A DNA stretch of 64,000 nt from Spirosomataceae bacterium TFI 002 (GTDB lineage: Bacteria > Bacteroidota > Bacteroidia > Cytophagales > Spirosomataceae): positions 3,301,001 to 3,365,000 of the forward strand of contig LT907983.1 of assembly GCA_900230115.1 (NCBI GenBank), read 5' to 3'. Below the pieces are notes generated by a model. That model saw nothing but the letters and a program-made list of their open reading frames with translations. It did no database searches and was not told the origin of the DNA. Position 1 is the stretch's first letter. Every line of letters begins with the position of its first letter. Shown piece after piece: positions 35,609 through 44,615 of the stretch. The translations under genes and the position numbers were made by a program.

Positions 35609-37123
35609 TTAATAGTAGTTTCCCTCTTCTTCGTCGCCAAAGTTCATCTTGTTTGGATCAAAAAGGTTGTCAAGCAAATCCTTGAACTGAAGTCCTTTAT
35701 CAAGTGCTTTTTTACTAATCAAGGAGAATTCTGCCAAGCCATGCAAAGCGAATTCCATCATGAATAGTTTTTGCTCTTTTGACATTTTTGGTTGAACCTC
35801 ATCAACTAATTCTGAAAGTCCGTCAATTGCTTTCAATCTTGATTCGTACCCTTTTTGATCAAGATCGTTCAACAGATCCATTTCATTCCCATTGGCAAAC
35901 CAAGATGTGATCGCTTTGTAGGGATTAGTTGCACCTTTTTTCTTTTTAATGCTTTCGGGATCAGGGAAATAATTCAAGAACTCAGTTCTAATTGCTTTTC
36001 CTATTAGGCTTTGAGCTACGTAAACCGGACCTTCAACCTCTCCTTCGTAAACTAATTCTATTTTACCATTGATAGCCGGAACAGCTCCATATATATCTGA
36101 TAATCTGGCTCTTACTTTGTTTTCGCCATTTATAAGTGCTCGGCGTTCAGCTGAGCTCATGAGGTTTTCGTATGCAGATATTGTCATTCTAGCTGAAACA
36201 CCAGATTTACTATCTACGTATTCACTTTCGCGAGCAACTACTGCGATTTGCTCTATTAGATCTTTAAGAACATCTTCTACAATGATTCCACTTTGCTCTT
36301 TTTTGATTTTGGCCTCTTGTTCTGTTATTTTTCTTCCAATTTCGATACTCTTTGGATAGTGAGTTACAATTTGAGAGTCAATACGATCTTTCAATGGAGT
36401 TACAATACTTCCTCTATTGGTATAATCCTCAGGATTTGCTGTAAATACGAATTGAATGTCTAATGGTAGCCTTAATTTGAAACCACGGATTTGGATATCA
36501 CCTTCTTGCAAAATATTAAAAAGTGCAACTTGTATACGGGCTTGAAGGTCGGGGAGCTCATTTATTACAAAAATACAACGGTGCGACCTTGGGATAAGTC
36601 CGAAGTGAATTACTCTTTCATCTGAATAAGGTAATCTCATTGTTGCTGCCTTGATAGGGTCTACATCACCTATTAAATCGGCAACAGAAACATCAGGCGT
36701 GGCAAGCTTCTCATTGTACCTCTCATCACGATGCATCCAAGCAACTGGCGTATCGTCTCCTTTTTCAGCAATTAAATCTTTGGCATATCTACTAAGTGGA
36801 AGCAATGGGTCATCATTTAACTCCGAGCCTTCAATTACAGGGATATACTCATCCAAAAGTTGAGTCATTTGTCTTGCAATACGAGTTTTTGCTTGCCCTC
36901 TCAATCCTAATAAATTGATATGGTGCATAGAAAGTATGGCTCTTTCGATATCTGGAATTACGGTGTCCTCGTATCCCCATATACCTTCAAAAACAGATTC
37001 TTTATTTTTTAATTTGCTAAGTAAGTTGTCTCTTAGTTCTTGCTTGGTGGATTTTGAAGAATAAGTGCTTTTCTTAAGCTCACCAAGTGTTTTAATTTTC
37101 AGGAATTTAGTTTCGAATGCCAT
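35609..37123 (-). CDS. MoxR/ChlI-type AAA+ ATPase
   Basis: A 504-residue AAA+ protein of the magnesium-chelatase / MoxR group. Walker A is GLRGQAKT (residues 73-80), Walker B is CIFVINEL (183-190), and the C-terminal part (SAERRALINGENKVRARLSD, then IDSQIVTHYPKS earlier) fits the lid region. Such ATPases remodel a partner with a von Willebrand A domain, usually encoded next door; no VWA gene is visible here. The substrate is unknown. It ends 14 bases from the convergent ankyrin gene and is divergent from mgsA with about 72 bases between starts. Confidence 0.85.
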   Translation of the reverse strand: MAFETKFLKIKTLGELKKSTYSSKSTKQELRDNLLSKLKNKESVFEGIWGYEDTVIPDIERAILSMHHINLLGLRGQAKTRIARQMTQLLDEYIPVIEGSELNDDPLLPLSRYAKDLIAEKGDDTPVAWMHRDERYNEKLATPDVSVADLIGDVDPIKAATMRLPYSDERVIHFGLIPRSHRCIFVINELPDLQARIQVALFNILQEGDIQIRGFKLRLPLDIQFVFTANPEDYTNRGSIVTPLKDRIDSQIVTHYPKSIEIGRKITEQEAKIKKEQSGIIVEDVLKDLIEQIAVVARESEYVDSKSGVSARMTISAYENLMSSAERRALINGENKVRARLSDIYGAVPAINGKIELVYEGEVEGPVYVAQSLIGKAIRTEFLNYFPDPESIKKKKGATNPYKAITSWFANGNEMDLLNDLDQKGYESRLKAIDGLSELVDEVQPKMSKEQKLFMMEFALHGLAEFSLISKKALDKGLQFKDLLDNLFDPNKMNFGDEEEGNYY

Positions 37124-37195
37124 TAATCAGATATAGAATTATGATGTATGATAGGGAAACGTGAATAAACTTGAAATGGTTTAAGCAAAAATGAA

Positions 37196-37663
37196 TTGCT
37201 AGCTTTGAGGAGAATAAATGCGAAAATATTGAAAGCAAGAAAACGAATAGCACTTGTGGCACATGATCACAAGAAAAATGAGCTCATAGAATGGGCTAAG
37301 TATAACAAAGGTACATTGCTGAAACACCAACTATTTGCCACGGGAACAACGGGTAAAATGCTTGAAGAGGAGTTGGATATCAGTGTTGTGAGACTAATGA
37401 GTGGGCCATTAGGAGGAGATCAACAAATAGGTGCTCTCATTGCCGAAGGTAAAATAGATGTGCTTATTTTCTTTTGGGATCCAATGTCTGCTCAGCCGCA
37501 TGATCCTGATATTAAGGCACTTCTGAGACTTGGAGCGGTGTGGAATATTTTAATAGCTTGTGATAGATCATCCGCAGACTTCATTCTTTCCTCCCCATTA
37601 ATGAACGAACCTTACGAAGTAAAACTTCCAGATTACGATAGTTATTTGAAACGTGATATTTAA
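37196..37663 (+). CDS. mgsA: Methylglyoxal synthase
   Basis: A protein of up to 155 residues (E. coli 152) that converts dihydroxyacetone phosphate to methylglyoxal and phosphate, a bypass of lower glycolysis when phosphate is limiting. Key residues: ALVAHDHKK (His of the N-terminal motif), MSGPLGGDQQIGALIAEGK with the catalytic Asp in GGDQQ, and SAQPHDPDIKALLR with the catalytic His. Start is uncertain: TTG at 37196 or TTG at 37205; no suitable ATG exists. It precedes the type IX secretion cluster by 28 bases. Confidence 0.93.
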   Translation: MLALRRINAKILKARKRIALVAHDHKKNELIEWAKYNKGTLLKHQLFATGTTGKMLEEELDISVVRLMSGPLGGDQQIGALIAEGKIDVLIFFWDPMSAQPHDPDIKALLRLGAVWNILIACDRSSADFILSSPLMNEPYEVKLPDYDSYLKRDI

Positions 37664-37691
37664 GTCATAATTTTGCAAAAAAATTGAAAGC

Positions 37692-38840
37692 TTGAATTTT
37701 CGTTTTATCGTCCTATTTCTTTGTTTGGCAATACCCTCCTTTGCACAGGAAGAGATAGAACAGTATGTAATTTCGGAAGACCTAAAATACGACTGGGTAG
37801 TTTTTGATGCTAGTGAGGATTCTTTTGTTCCCTATAGGACATCGGAGCATAATGACGCAAAGGCACATAGTCTTGTAATCAATACCGAACAAAACAAGAG
37901 TTATGTATTGCTAATTAAGTGTTTGGTGCCTGGTCAGAACCTATTCATTAATGGCTCTTTATATAAGGAAATAGCAGTAGGAGAAACCATGGAGATTCCC
38001 ATTGCAACGCTCAAGCAAAGTGAGAGTGATTGGGGATATATCACCATTTTTGGGTCTTCTAAGATTTCTGATAAAAAAGTTTATCTGGGTTATAAAAAAG
38101 ATGAACTCAATAGCCTCATACAAGTTGCAAAAAAAGACGTGCTACAGATGAAGCGAAGAGGGAATAATCCTCTAAGGTCAATGACTGTATTTACCTCAAT
38201 ATTCATGCTGGTTTTGTTGGCTTTTACGAGTGGAGCTTATCCAAGAGCCTTTACCAAGTTTGTTGACTTTTATGGAGTTTTTACCTCAAAGTTGAGAGAA
38301 ACTGCCATGTTTGTAAATAAGCCTTTTAGTAGAATTAACATGGCTTTTTTGCTGCTTCTTACTTTTTCTACAGGATTTTTATGTTGGTGCTTTTATGATC
38401 TAGGAGCAGATACTTTAAAGGGTTCCAAATATTTATTAGTTGGTTCTCAATTTTGGGTTCAATTAGTTAACTTTTTCATCCTTTGTATAATTTGTGGCGG
38501 TTTGTACTTTGTAAAGATGATTTACATTCGCCTAGTAGGTAGTATTTTTGGACTCGGTAAAATAGTTGATTTGCATTTTTTCAAGTTGGTGCAAATATCT
38601 CTAAGCCTGTTTTTGCCATTCTCTTTACTTTTCTTGATTTATATATTTTCGGGATATGAACAATATTTGGACGCTCAATCTTTCTTTTTTTGGGCGACAA
38701 CAATCTTTTATTTAATACGGATGGTAGCAATACTATTTGCATTAAATACCAACAGTCAGATTCAATTTCATTATTTAATTACCTACCTTTGTGTCGTCGA
38801 ATTGATACCTTTAGTACTAGGATTGAGGTTCGTATTATAG
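37692..38840 (+). CDS. DUF4271-type polytopic membrane protein of the T9SS cluster
   Basis: A 382-residue protein with an N-terminal signal peptide (MNFRFIVLFLCLAIPSFAQ, start TTG), a periplasmic segment of about 150 residues and several transmembrane helices at the C-terminus (residues about 165-180, 218-235, 255-275, 292-315, 330-345, 355-380). The C-terminal part (LLTFSTGFLCWCFYDLGADT, FFILCIICGGLYFVKMIYI, RLVGSIFGLG) matches DUF4271 from memory. It is followed after 39 bases by a HemD-family gene and then porP-gldKLMN; the same neighbourhood is conserved in other Bacteroidota (memory). Role unproven, possibly in type IX secretion or gliding. Confidence 0.8.
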   Translation: MNFRFIVLFLCLAIPSFAQEEIEQYVISEDLKYDWVVFDASEDSFVPYRTSEHNDAKAHSLVINTEQNKSYVLLIKCLVPGQNLFINGSLYKEIAVGETMEIPIATLKQSESDWGYITIFGSSKISDKKVYLGYKKDELNSLIQVAKKDVLQMKRRGNNPLRSMTVFTSIFMLVLLAFTSGAYPRAFTKFVDFYGVFTSKLRETAMFVNKPFSRINMAFLLLLTFSTGFLCWCFYDLGADTLKGSKYLLVGSQFWVQLVNFFILCIICGGLYFVKMIYIRLVGSIFGLGKIVDLHFFKLVQISLSLFLPFSLLFLIYIFSGYEQYLDAQSFFFWATTIFYLIRMVAILFALNTNSQIQFHYLITYLCVVELIPLVLGLRFVL

Positions 38841-38879
38841 ATATAACGACAAAGGGACAACCATCGAATAGTTCAATAG

Positions 38880-39659
38880 ATGAGTGCAGAAAACCAAAAT
38901 TCAGAAAGATTAAGGCCAGTTAAGAGTATACTAGTGACACTAGATGATCCGGGGGATAAAAGAACCCCTTATCATGACCTCGCTGAGAAGTACGATCTTA
39001 AAATTGATTATAGAAATTTTATTGATGTAAGTGGGTTAAACCACAAAGAGTTTCGCCAACAAAAGATTGACGTTTTAGCTCATACTGCGATAATATTTAC
39101 AAGTAGAAATGCTGTGGATCACTTCTTTAGACTCTGTGAGGAGCTTAGGATTGAGATACCAATTGATATGAAATATTTTTGTATTTCAGAGCAAACAGCT
39201 AACTATCTTCAAAAGTATATTACAATTAGAAAACGTAAGATTTTCTTCGGTAGAAGAACCGCTGCGGATCTTGAGCCATTTATCTTGAAACATAAGAAAG
39301 AAAAGTTTTTGTTTCCATGTTCAAATATCAGGAATGACACCATTCCAGATTTAATGGAGAAAAATGGTTTACCTCTTACTGAGGCAATTATTTATGAAAC
39401 TGGTCCTGCGGATCTTTCAGACCTTACGAATGTATTTTATGACGTGATTTGTTTCTTTAGCCCAAGTGGAATTAACTCACTGGTAACTAACTTTCCAGAA
39501 TATCATCAAAAAAATACGAGACTTGCTGCTTTTGGACCAACTACGGCCCAGGCAATTATAGATGCCAATTTTATATTGGATATTCAGGCTCCTTTGCCCA
39601 ATGCACCATCTATGACTGGAGCACTTGAGCTGTACATAAAGGATGCAAACAATTTGTAA
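38880..39659 (+). CDS. hemD: Uroporphyrinogen-III synthase family protein
   Basis: A 259-residue protein with the two-domain HemD fold (TAIIFTSRNAVDHFFRL, FCISEQTANYLQKY, FLFPCSNIRNDTIPDLME, IIYETGPADLSDLT, CFFSPSGINSLVTNFPEY, AAFGPTTAQAIIDAN). HemD closes hydroxymethylbilane to uroporphyrinogen III in haem synthesis. Identity with the family is clear. It lies in the type IX secretion cluster rather than with other hem genes, and may be transcribed with the DUF4271-type gene upstream, so it is a candidate either for haem synthesis or for a secondary role. Confidence 0.85.
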   Translation: MSAENQNSERLRPVKSILVTLDDPGDKRTPYHDLAEKYDLKIDYRNFIDVSGLNHKEFRQQKIDVLAHTAIIFTSRNAVDHFFRLCEELRIEIPIDMKYFCISEQTANYLQKYITIRKRKIFFGRRTAADLEPFILKHKKEKFLFPCSNIRNDTIPDLMEKNGLPLTEAIIYETGPADLSDLTNVFYDVICFFSPSGINSLVTNFPEYHQKNTRLAAFGPTTAQAIIDANFILDIQAPLPNAPSMTGALELYIKDANNL

Positions 39660-39729
39660 TTATTTGGGGTTTGTAACGTTGATTTATAAAAATCACTTAC
39701 TTTGCACATTATTGCATTCCTTTTAATAG

Positions 39730-40707
39730 ATGAAAATAAAGATATTGGGTAGAAGATTAATGAAATTTGTTGCAGTTGCACTTTTTTGCCTGTTGGGCAC
39801 TGAGGTTGCATTTGCTCAGGTAGATCCTCAATTCTCTCAATATATTTTCAATCAGTTTTATTTAAATCCAGCTGCTGCTGGCTTAGGAAGTAAAACTGAA
39901 ATTACGGCAATTTATAGAAACCAATGGACTGGTTACACTGGCACGTTTGATGCTGGTGGTGCTCCTACTACCCAAATTCTATCTGCGAATGCTCCCGTAA
40001 GTTTTCTGAAAGGAGGGTTAGGCGTTTATATTACGAATGATCAGATCGGTGGAGGTAGTATCAATAGGAACTTTAAGTTGAGTTATGCAATGCATAAGCG
40101 GTTTGGTCCGTCAACAATAAGTGCTGGTGTGGGTGTGGGTTCTCATTCAAGAATATTGGATGGGGGAGTGTATAGGCCTAGAGAAGGGGATGATCCTTCA
40201 ATTCCAAATGGCAGAATAAGTCAAAGTAATCTTGATGTTGATTTGGGTGTTTTATTGTCTAATCCCGGATATCAGTTAGGGGTTTCGTTAAAACATATTA
40301 ATCAGCCATCTTACAGTTTTGGCACGGCAACTGGCGAAAGCGTTTTGCCAAGAACATTAAATATTAATGCAAATGTACTCATTGGTCTAAGTTACACCTT
40401 AGATGTGCAACCAATGTTACTAATAAAGAGTGATTTCAATACTGTGTCTACCGAAGCAGGGGCATTGGTCAAGTACAATTCAAGGTACTGGGCTGGTGTT
40501 AACTACAGATGGCAAGATGCAGCTTCTTTCCTAATAGGCGGTCGTTTTCTCAATGATGCACTTAGTCTAGGTTATGCCTTGGACTACGTAGTTTTTGGCA
40601 CAACGGCTAAGGCTCCACTTTCTCACGAAATACTATTAAGTTACGCCCTAAAACCTCCTAGGTCAGGTAAGAAATCAATTATTCGTACACCGAGATACAG
40701 TTATTGA
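39730..40707 (+). CDS. porP: PorP/SprF family type IX secretion outer-membrane protein
   Basis: A 325-residue beta-barrel protein. A signal peptide ending FAQ is preceded by 11 residues (the internal ATG at 39763, MKFVAVALFC, may be the true start). Mature start VDPQFSQYIFNQFYLNPAAAG is the hallmark of PorP/SprF, followed by KTEITAIYRNQWTGYTG and a C-terminal barrel strand. It is the first gene of the porP-gldKLMN order seen in P. gingivalis and gliding relatives. PorP binds PorK/N at the outer membrane in secretion (family knowledge). Confidence 0.92.
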   Translation: MKIKILGRRLMKFVAVALFCLLGTEVAFAQVDPQFSQYIFNQFYLNPAAAGLGSKTEITAIYRNQWTGYTGTFDAGGAPTTQILSANAPVSFLKGGLGVYITNDQIGGGSINRNFKLSYAMHKRFGPSTISAGVGVGSHSRILDGGVYRPREGDDPSIPNGRISQSNLDVDLGVLLSNPGYQLGVSLKHINQPSYSFGTATGESVLPRTLNINANVLIGLSYTLDVQPMLLIKSDFNTVSTEAGALVKYNSRYWAGVNYRWQDAASFLIGGRFLNDALSLGYALDYVVFGTTAKAPLSHEILLSYALKPPRSGKKSIIRTPRYSY

Positions 40708-40942
40708 TTAAGCGGCATCATTTTTGTATCCGTTAATGTAGCAGTATTCTCAGAAGTTTTAATCACGCTGATATTGATTGGCATGATTTATGAAGTTTTG
40801 TGAATGGTTCTAGTAAAACTGAGGATGCTTAATTAACAATGTGAAAGGCATCTTTAGAAACTAGAGAACAATATATCGGAAACAGAACCGTTTTATTTCT
40901 GTTCTTAAATGTAAAGGAAAGTTTATTTAAAATCTTGTTGAA

Positions 40943-42040
40943 ATGATGAACAAGCAGACACTAAAGTCACTGGCAAAAATTGCCCTCCTAATTACTCCCC
41001 TCGTATTTATGCAGGGTTGTGGGTTTATGGGTAAAACCATGGAGAAAATTGGTATTGGTAAAGGAAAGGGAGGCGGAGGAGATGCTCTGGATCCTTTAGA
41101 TGGTATCAGAGATGGTGAAATTATCGCTACTGCTCGTAAGGGGTATAAGCAAACAACCCCAGCTGGAATGGTATTGATCCCATCAGGATCTTTTACAATG
41201 GGGCAAGCCGATCAAGATGTGATGGCAACACGAATCAACATGAACAAGAGGGTAACAATTAATCCTTTTTACATGGACGATACCGAAATCACTAACCACG
41301 AGTATAGAATGTTTGTAAACTCATTGCTTGCAGATTCTATTTCAGTGTTGGGAGAAGAGTACATCATGACTAAGGTTTATCCTGACACAACAGTGTGGAG
41401 TAAAGACTTTACTTATCACAACGGTGATCAAATGACTGAGTATTATTATACTAGCCCAGCTTTTGATATGTACCCTGTAGTAGGTGTAAGCTGGGAGTCA
41501 GCACAAATATTTTGCAAATGGAGAAGTGATATTTATAATACATTTAGATCTGAAAATGAGCAGTTTAGCTCTCCAAGATATAGACTTCCGTCTCAAGCGG
41601 AATGGGAGTGGGCAGCCAGAGGTGGAAAGGAAGGAGCGAAATATCCATGGGGTAACCCATACATTGCTAATGGAAAAGGATGTTTCTTAGCCAACTTTAA
41701 GCCATATCGTGGAAACTATCGTGCAGATGGTTACCCATATACAGCTCCAGCAAACTCTTTCAATGCAAACGATTTTGGCCTACATAATATGGCTGGTAAC
41801 GTAGCTGAGTGGTGTCAAGATGCCTACAGTGAGTCGTACATGCCAATTACATGGGATTTAAATCCGGTATACAACGATCCAGCGGAACCACGTAAAGTTA
41901 TTAAAGGTGGTTCATGGAAAGATGTAGCATACTACTTGGAAACAGGTACAACTGGATTTGAGTACAAAGACGAAACGAGAAGTTACATTGGTTTCAGATG
42001 TGTAATGGATAGACTAGGAACGGTTCCTGGCAGAGAATAA
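40943..42040 (+). CDS. gldK: GldK/PorK lipoprotein of the type IX secretion system
   Basis: A 365-residue lipoprotein with signal peptide and lipobox MQGC (Cys26), followed by a glycine-rich linker and a formylglycine-generating-enzyme-like domain (GMVLIPSGSFTMGQADQ, FYMDDTEITNHEYRMFV, PVVGVSWESAQIFCKWRSD, RLPSQAEWEWAARGGKEG, GNVAEWCQDAY, KVIKGGSWKD, GFRCVMDR). PorK forms the large periplasmic ring with PorN. The gene is preceded by 235 bases with no gene and followed by a terminator-like hairpin before gldL. Confidence 0.95.
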   Translation: MMNKQTLKSLAKIALLITPLVFMQGCGFMGKTMEKIGIGKGKGGGGDALDPLDGIRDGEIIATARKGYKQTTPAGMVLIPSGSFTMGQADQDVMATRINMNKRVTINPFYMDDTEITNHEYRMFVNSLLADSISVLGEEYIMTKVYPDTTVWSKDFTYHNGDQMTEYYYTSPAFDMYPVVGVSWESAQIFCKWRSDIYNTFRSENEQFSSPRYRLPSQAEWEWAARGGKEGAKYPWGNPYIANGKGCFLANFKPYRGNYRADGYPYTAPANSFNANDFGLHNMAGNVAEWCQDAYSESYMPITWDLNPVYNDPAEPRKVIKGGSWKDVAYYLETGTTGFEYKDETRSYIGFRCVMDRLGTVPGRE

Positions 42041-42053
42041 TTTAAAACCCCAT

Positions 42054-42082
42054 GAAGGATGAGACACTCCTTCTTTTTTTTT
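42054..42082 (+). terminator. Terminator-like hairpin between gldK and gldL
   Basis: GAAGGA (42054-42059) pairs with TCCTTC (42068-42073) around an 8-base loop, followed immediately by nine T residues. It lies in the 83-base space between the two genes of one cluster and could reduce, rather than abolish, transcription into gldL. Confidence 0.6.
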
Positions 42083-42123
42083 ATAAAAATTTAATAACCA
42101 AACTTTAAAATTCTTTTCATCAA

Positions 42124-42933
42124 ATGGCAGCAAATCACGGACCTAGCTTTTTATGGGATAAATTAATCCCTTTTGTCTACAGTTTTGGAGCAGCATTCGT
42201 AATCATCGGAGCAATGGGTAAAATTATGCACTACCCGTGGGCAAGTGTGGTATTACCAGTGGCACTTTCAGTAGAAGCACTTATTTTCTTTATATATGCG
42301 TTTCAAGCATTCTTAAGACCTACTGTTGAGTACCAATGGGAGAAAGTTTATCCTGAACTTGATGATGATTTCAAAGGTGAAGTAGCACCAAGAGCGGCAA
42401 AAACGGGTCTTGGATTAACTTCTAAGATGGATGATATGCTAGCCAATGCAAATATGTCTCCTGATATATTTGATAATTTGAAGCAAGGGTTTTCTAAGTT
42501 AACTGATACAGTTTCTAACTTCAATGAGATTGGAAATGCTACTGTTGCAACAAAAGAATATGCTGCCAACGTTAGCCAAGCTTCTCAGAAAGTAAATGAA
42601 ATGAATGGTGCTTATGGAGTTGCGGTTACTGCAATGAATAGTATGGCTGATGCAACTAAAGATGCTGAAGAATACAGAGGGCAGTTCCAAAAAATAACTC
42701 AAAATATGGGAGCATTGAATGCTGTGTATGAGTTGGAGTTACAAGATACTAACAAGCACCTTAAGGCAATGAATGCTTTCTACGGCAACTTGTCTAGTGC
42801 TATGCAAGATATGAGTGAGGCCTCTAAGGATACTCAAAACTTCAAGCAAGAATTGAATAAGTTGACAAATAACCTTACTTCATTGAATGGTGTGTACGGA
42901 AGTATGCTATCAGCAATGAGAGGAGGTAATTGA
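42124..42933 (+). CDS. gldL: GldL/PorL inner-membrane motor subunit
   Basis: A 269-residue protein with two transmembrane helices at the N-terminus (residues about 15-35, FVYSFGAAFVIIGAMGKIM, and 42-62). Glu51 in LSVEALIFF lies inside the second helix, where the family carries the conserved ion-pathway Glu; Lys33 and His36 are also typical. The C-terminal part is a coiled-coil-like cytoplasmic region of repeated MNAxYGxA blocks. With GldM it forms the proton-driven rotary motor of type IX secretion and gliding. It follows gldK and precedes gldM by 60 bases. Confidence 0.95.
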   Translation: MAANHGPSFLWDKLIPFVYSFGAAFVIIGAMGKIMHYPWASVVLPVALSVEALIFFIYAFQAFLRPTVEYQWEKVYPELDDDFKGEVAPRAAKTGLGLTSKMDDMLANANMSPDIFDNLKQGFSKLTDTVSNFNEIGNATVATKEYAANVSQASQKVNEMNGAYGVAVTAMNSMADATKDAEEYRGQFQKITQNMGALNAVYELELQDTNKHLKAMNAFYGNLSSAMQDMSEASKDTQNFKQELNKLTNNLTSLNGVYGSMLSAMRGGN

Positions 42934-42993
42934 TCAATTATCTCAAAAAAATATTATTCCTATTCAAACCATTAATAAGTAAATAACAATATT

Positions 42994-44595
42994 ATGGCAG
43001 GTGGAAAAGAGACTCCACGTCAGAAGATGATCAGTATGATGTATCTTGTTCTGACTGCGATGCTAGCCTTACAAGTAAGTAATTCGATTCTTGAAAAGTT
43101 TCTTATACTAGACACTAGTTTAAGAAGATCGAATACAACTACTACCAATACAAACGACGATAGGGTAAAAGCTATTCAGGCTGCGGTTGATAAATCAACC
43201 AATAAGGCTGAATATGGCAAATACCTTACGCAAGCTCAAGAAGTTAGAGAAAAGACTAAAGCTCTTTTTACATATCTTGAAAGCTTAAGAGAAAGAATCA
43301 TCGTTGAAGCTGGTGGAGACAGAGACGAAACAGGCAAAATTGTAAATCTTGCCGAAGAAGAGAAGGTTGCAAGTATTTTTGTAGGCCCAGCCAAGAATGG
43401 TGAAGGTTACAAAATGGAGAAAACGATTGATGCATATATTGCTGAGATTCAAAAGTACGCTCCAGAAATAAAACTTCCTGATGTTACAATTCAGCCTAAG
43501 GATGATCCAGAAGTAATTGATCCTGCTGAAAAGAACAAGGACTTTGTTCAAATGATGTTCGAAGCAACTCCGGTTCCTGCAGCATTAGCTGGTCTTAGTC
43601 AGAAAAAATCTGATATACTTAATGCTGAATCTCAAATTTTGGGATACTTAGCTAGTAAAGTAGGTGCAGAAGATATCAAGTTTGATAAAATATTTGCAGT
43701 GGTTATTCCAGATTCAAGAACGGTTGTAGCTGGGCAAACATACAAAGCTGATGTAGCAATTGGAGCTTACTCAAGTGCTATTGTACCAAGAATTAGTATA
43801 AATGGTGCTGCTTTAACAGTTACAGAAGGTAAGGGATCTTACGAAACAGTTGCACAAGGTGGTCAATATGATGCCAATGGACAATTGAAAAGAAGTTATA
43901 CAGCAACTATATCTTATCCAAAACCAGATGGTTCAATCCAAACGGTAAATCAAGAAGAGACTTACACAGTGTTAAAGCCATCGGTACAAATTGCTACGGC
44001 TTCATTGCCAGCCTTGTACTTGAGATGTGCTAACAAAATTCAAACAAACTCACCAGGTCTTGGGTCACTTTTCAAACCTACTTTTAGTGGTACAGGTGCA
44101 GATTTTATTCCAGGTGGTGGTGGATTAGTAACAGTGGTTCCTAATTCTGCTAAAGTATTGCTTACGGTAAACAATGATGGCGTTAAACTAGAAGACTTCC
44201 CTTTCAAAGTAAGAAGAGTACCTAAACCAGATATTCAGGTTTTAGCGAACAATGCACCAGTGAATGATAATGTTAAAAAACGAGGAATTAAAGCTTCTTC
44301 GTTGCGAAGGATAAATGTTAATGCCATTGCTGATGAAGATTTTAAAAGTAACAACCCAGATGATGCCAATTTTAGGGTGAGTAGCTATGATATTTTCTTA
44401 GCTAGTGGTACAAGACCGAAAGGTAGTCCTTTAAAAGGAGTATCTGGATCACAAGATATTGGCCAACTTGCACAAGAAGCAGAGGCAGGTGATCGTTATC
44501 TAATTATAGTAAATAAGGTTCAGAGAAGAAATTTTAAAGGAGAGGTAGAAGAGGTCAATATTGGAGAATTTTCGATAGAGATTCCTCTCAACTAA
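42994..44595 (+). CDS. gldM: GldM/PorM motor-shaft subunit
   Basis: A 533-residue inner-membrane protein with a single N-terminal helix (MMYLVLTAMLALQVSNSILE) followed by a long periplasmic region of helical and four Ig-like D1-D4 domains (KNKDFVQMMFEATPVPAALA, RTVVAGQTYKADVAIGAYSS, VPNSAKVLLTVNNDG, VKKRGIKASSLRRINVNAIA). GldM links the motor to the outer-membrane GldK/GldN ring. Length matches family members. It starts 60 bases after gldL and ends 20 bases before gldN, so translation is likely linked. Confidence 0.95.
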   Translation: MAGGKETPRQKMISMMYLVLTAMLALQVSNSILEKFLILDTSLRRSNTTTTNTNDDRVKAIQAAVDKSTNKAEYGKYLTQAQEVREKTKALFTYLESLRERIIVEAGGDRDETGKIVNLAEEEKVASIFVGPAKNGEGYKMEKTIDAYIAEIQKYAPEIKLPDVTIQPKDDPEVIDPAEKNKDFVQMMFEATPVPAALAGLSQKKSDILNAESQILGYLASKVGAEDIKFDKIFAVVIPDSRTVVAGQTYKADVAIGAYSSAIVPRISINGAALTVTEGKGSYETVAQGGQYDANGQLKRSYTATISYPKPDGSIQTVNQEETYTVLKPSVQIATASLPALYLRCANKIQTNSPGLGSLFKPTFSGTGADFIPGGGGLVTVVPNSAKVLLTVNNDGVKLEDFPFKVRRVPKPDIQVLANNAPVNDNVKKRGIKASSLRRINVNAIADEDFKSNNPDDANFRVSSYDIFLASGTRPKGSPLKGVSGSQDIGQLAQEAEAGDRYLIIVNKVQRRNFKGEVEEVNIGEFSIEIPLN

Positions 44596-44615
44596 CAAAA
44601 ACTAAATTTGACAAG

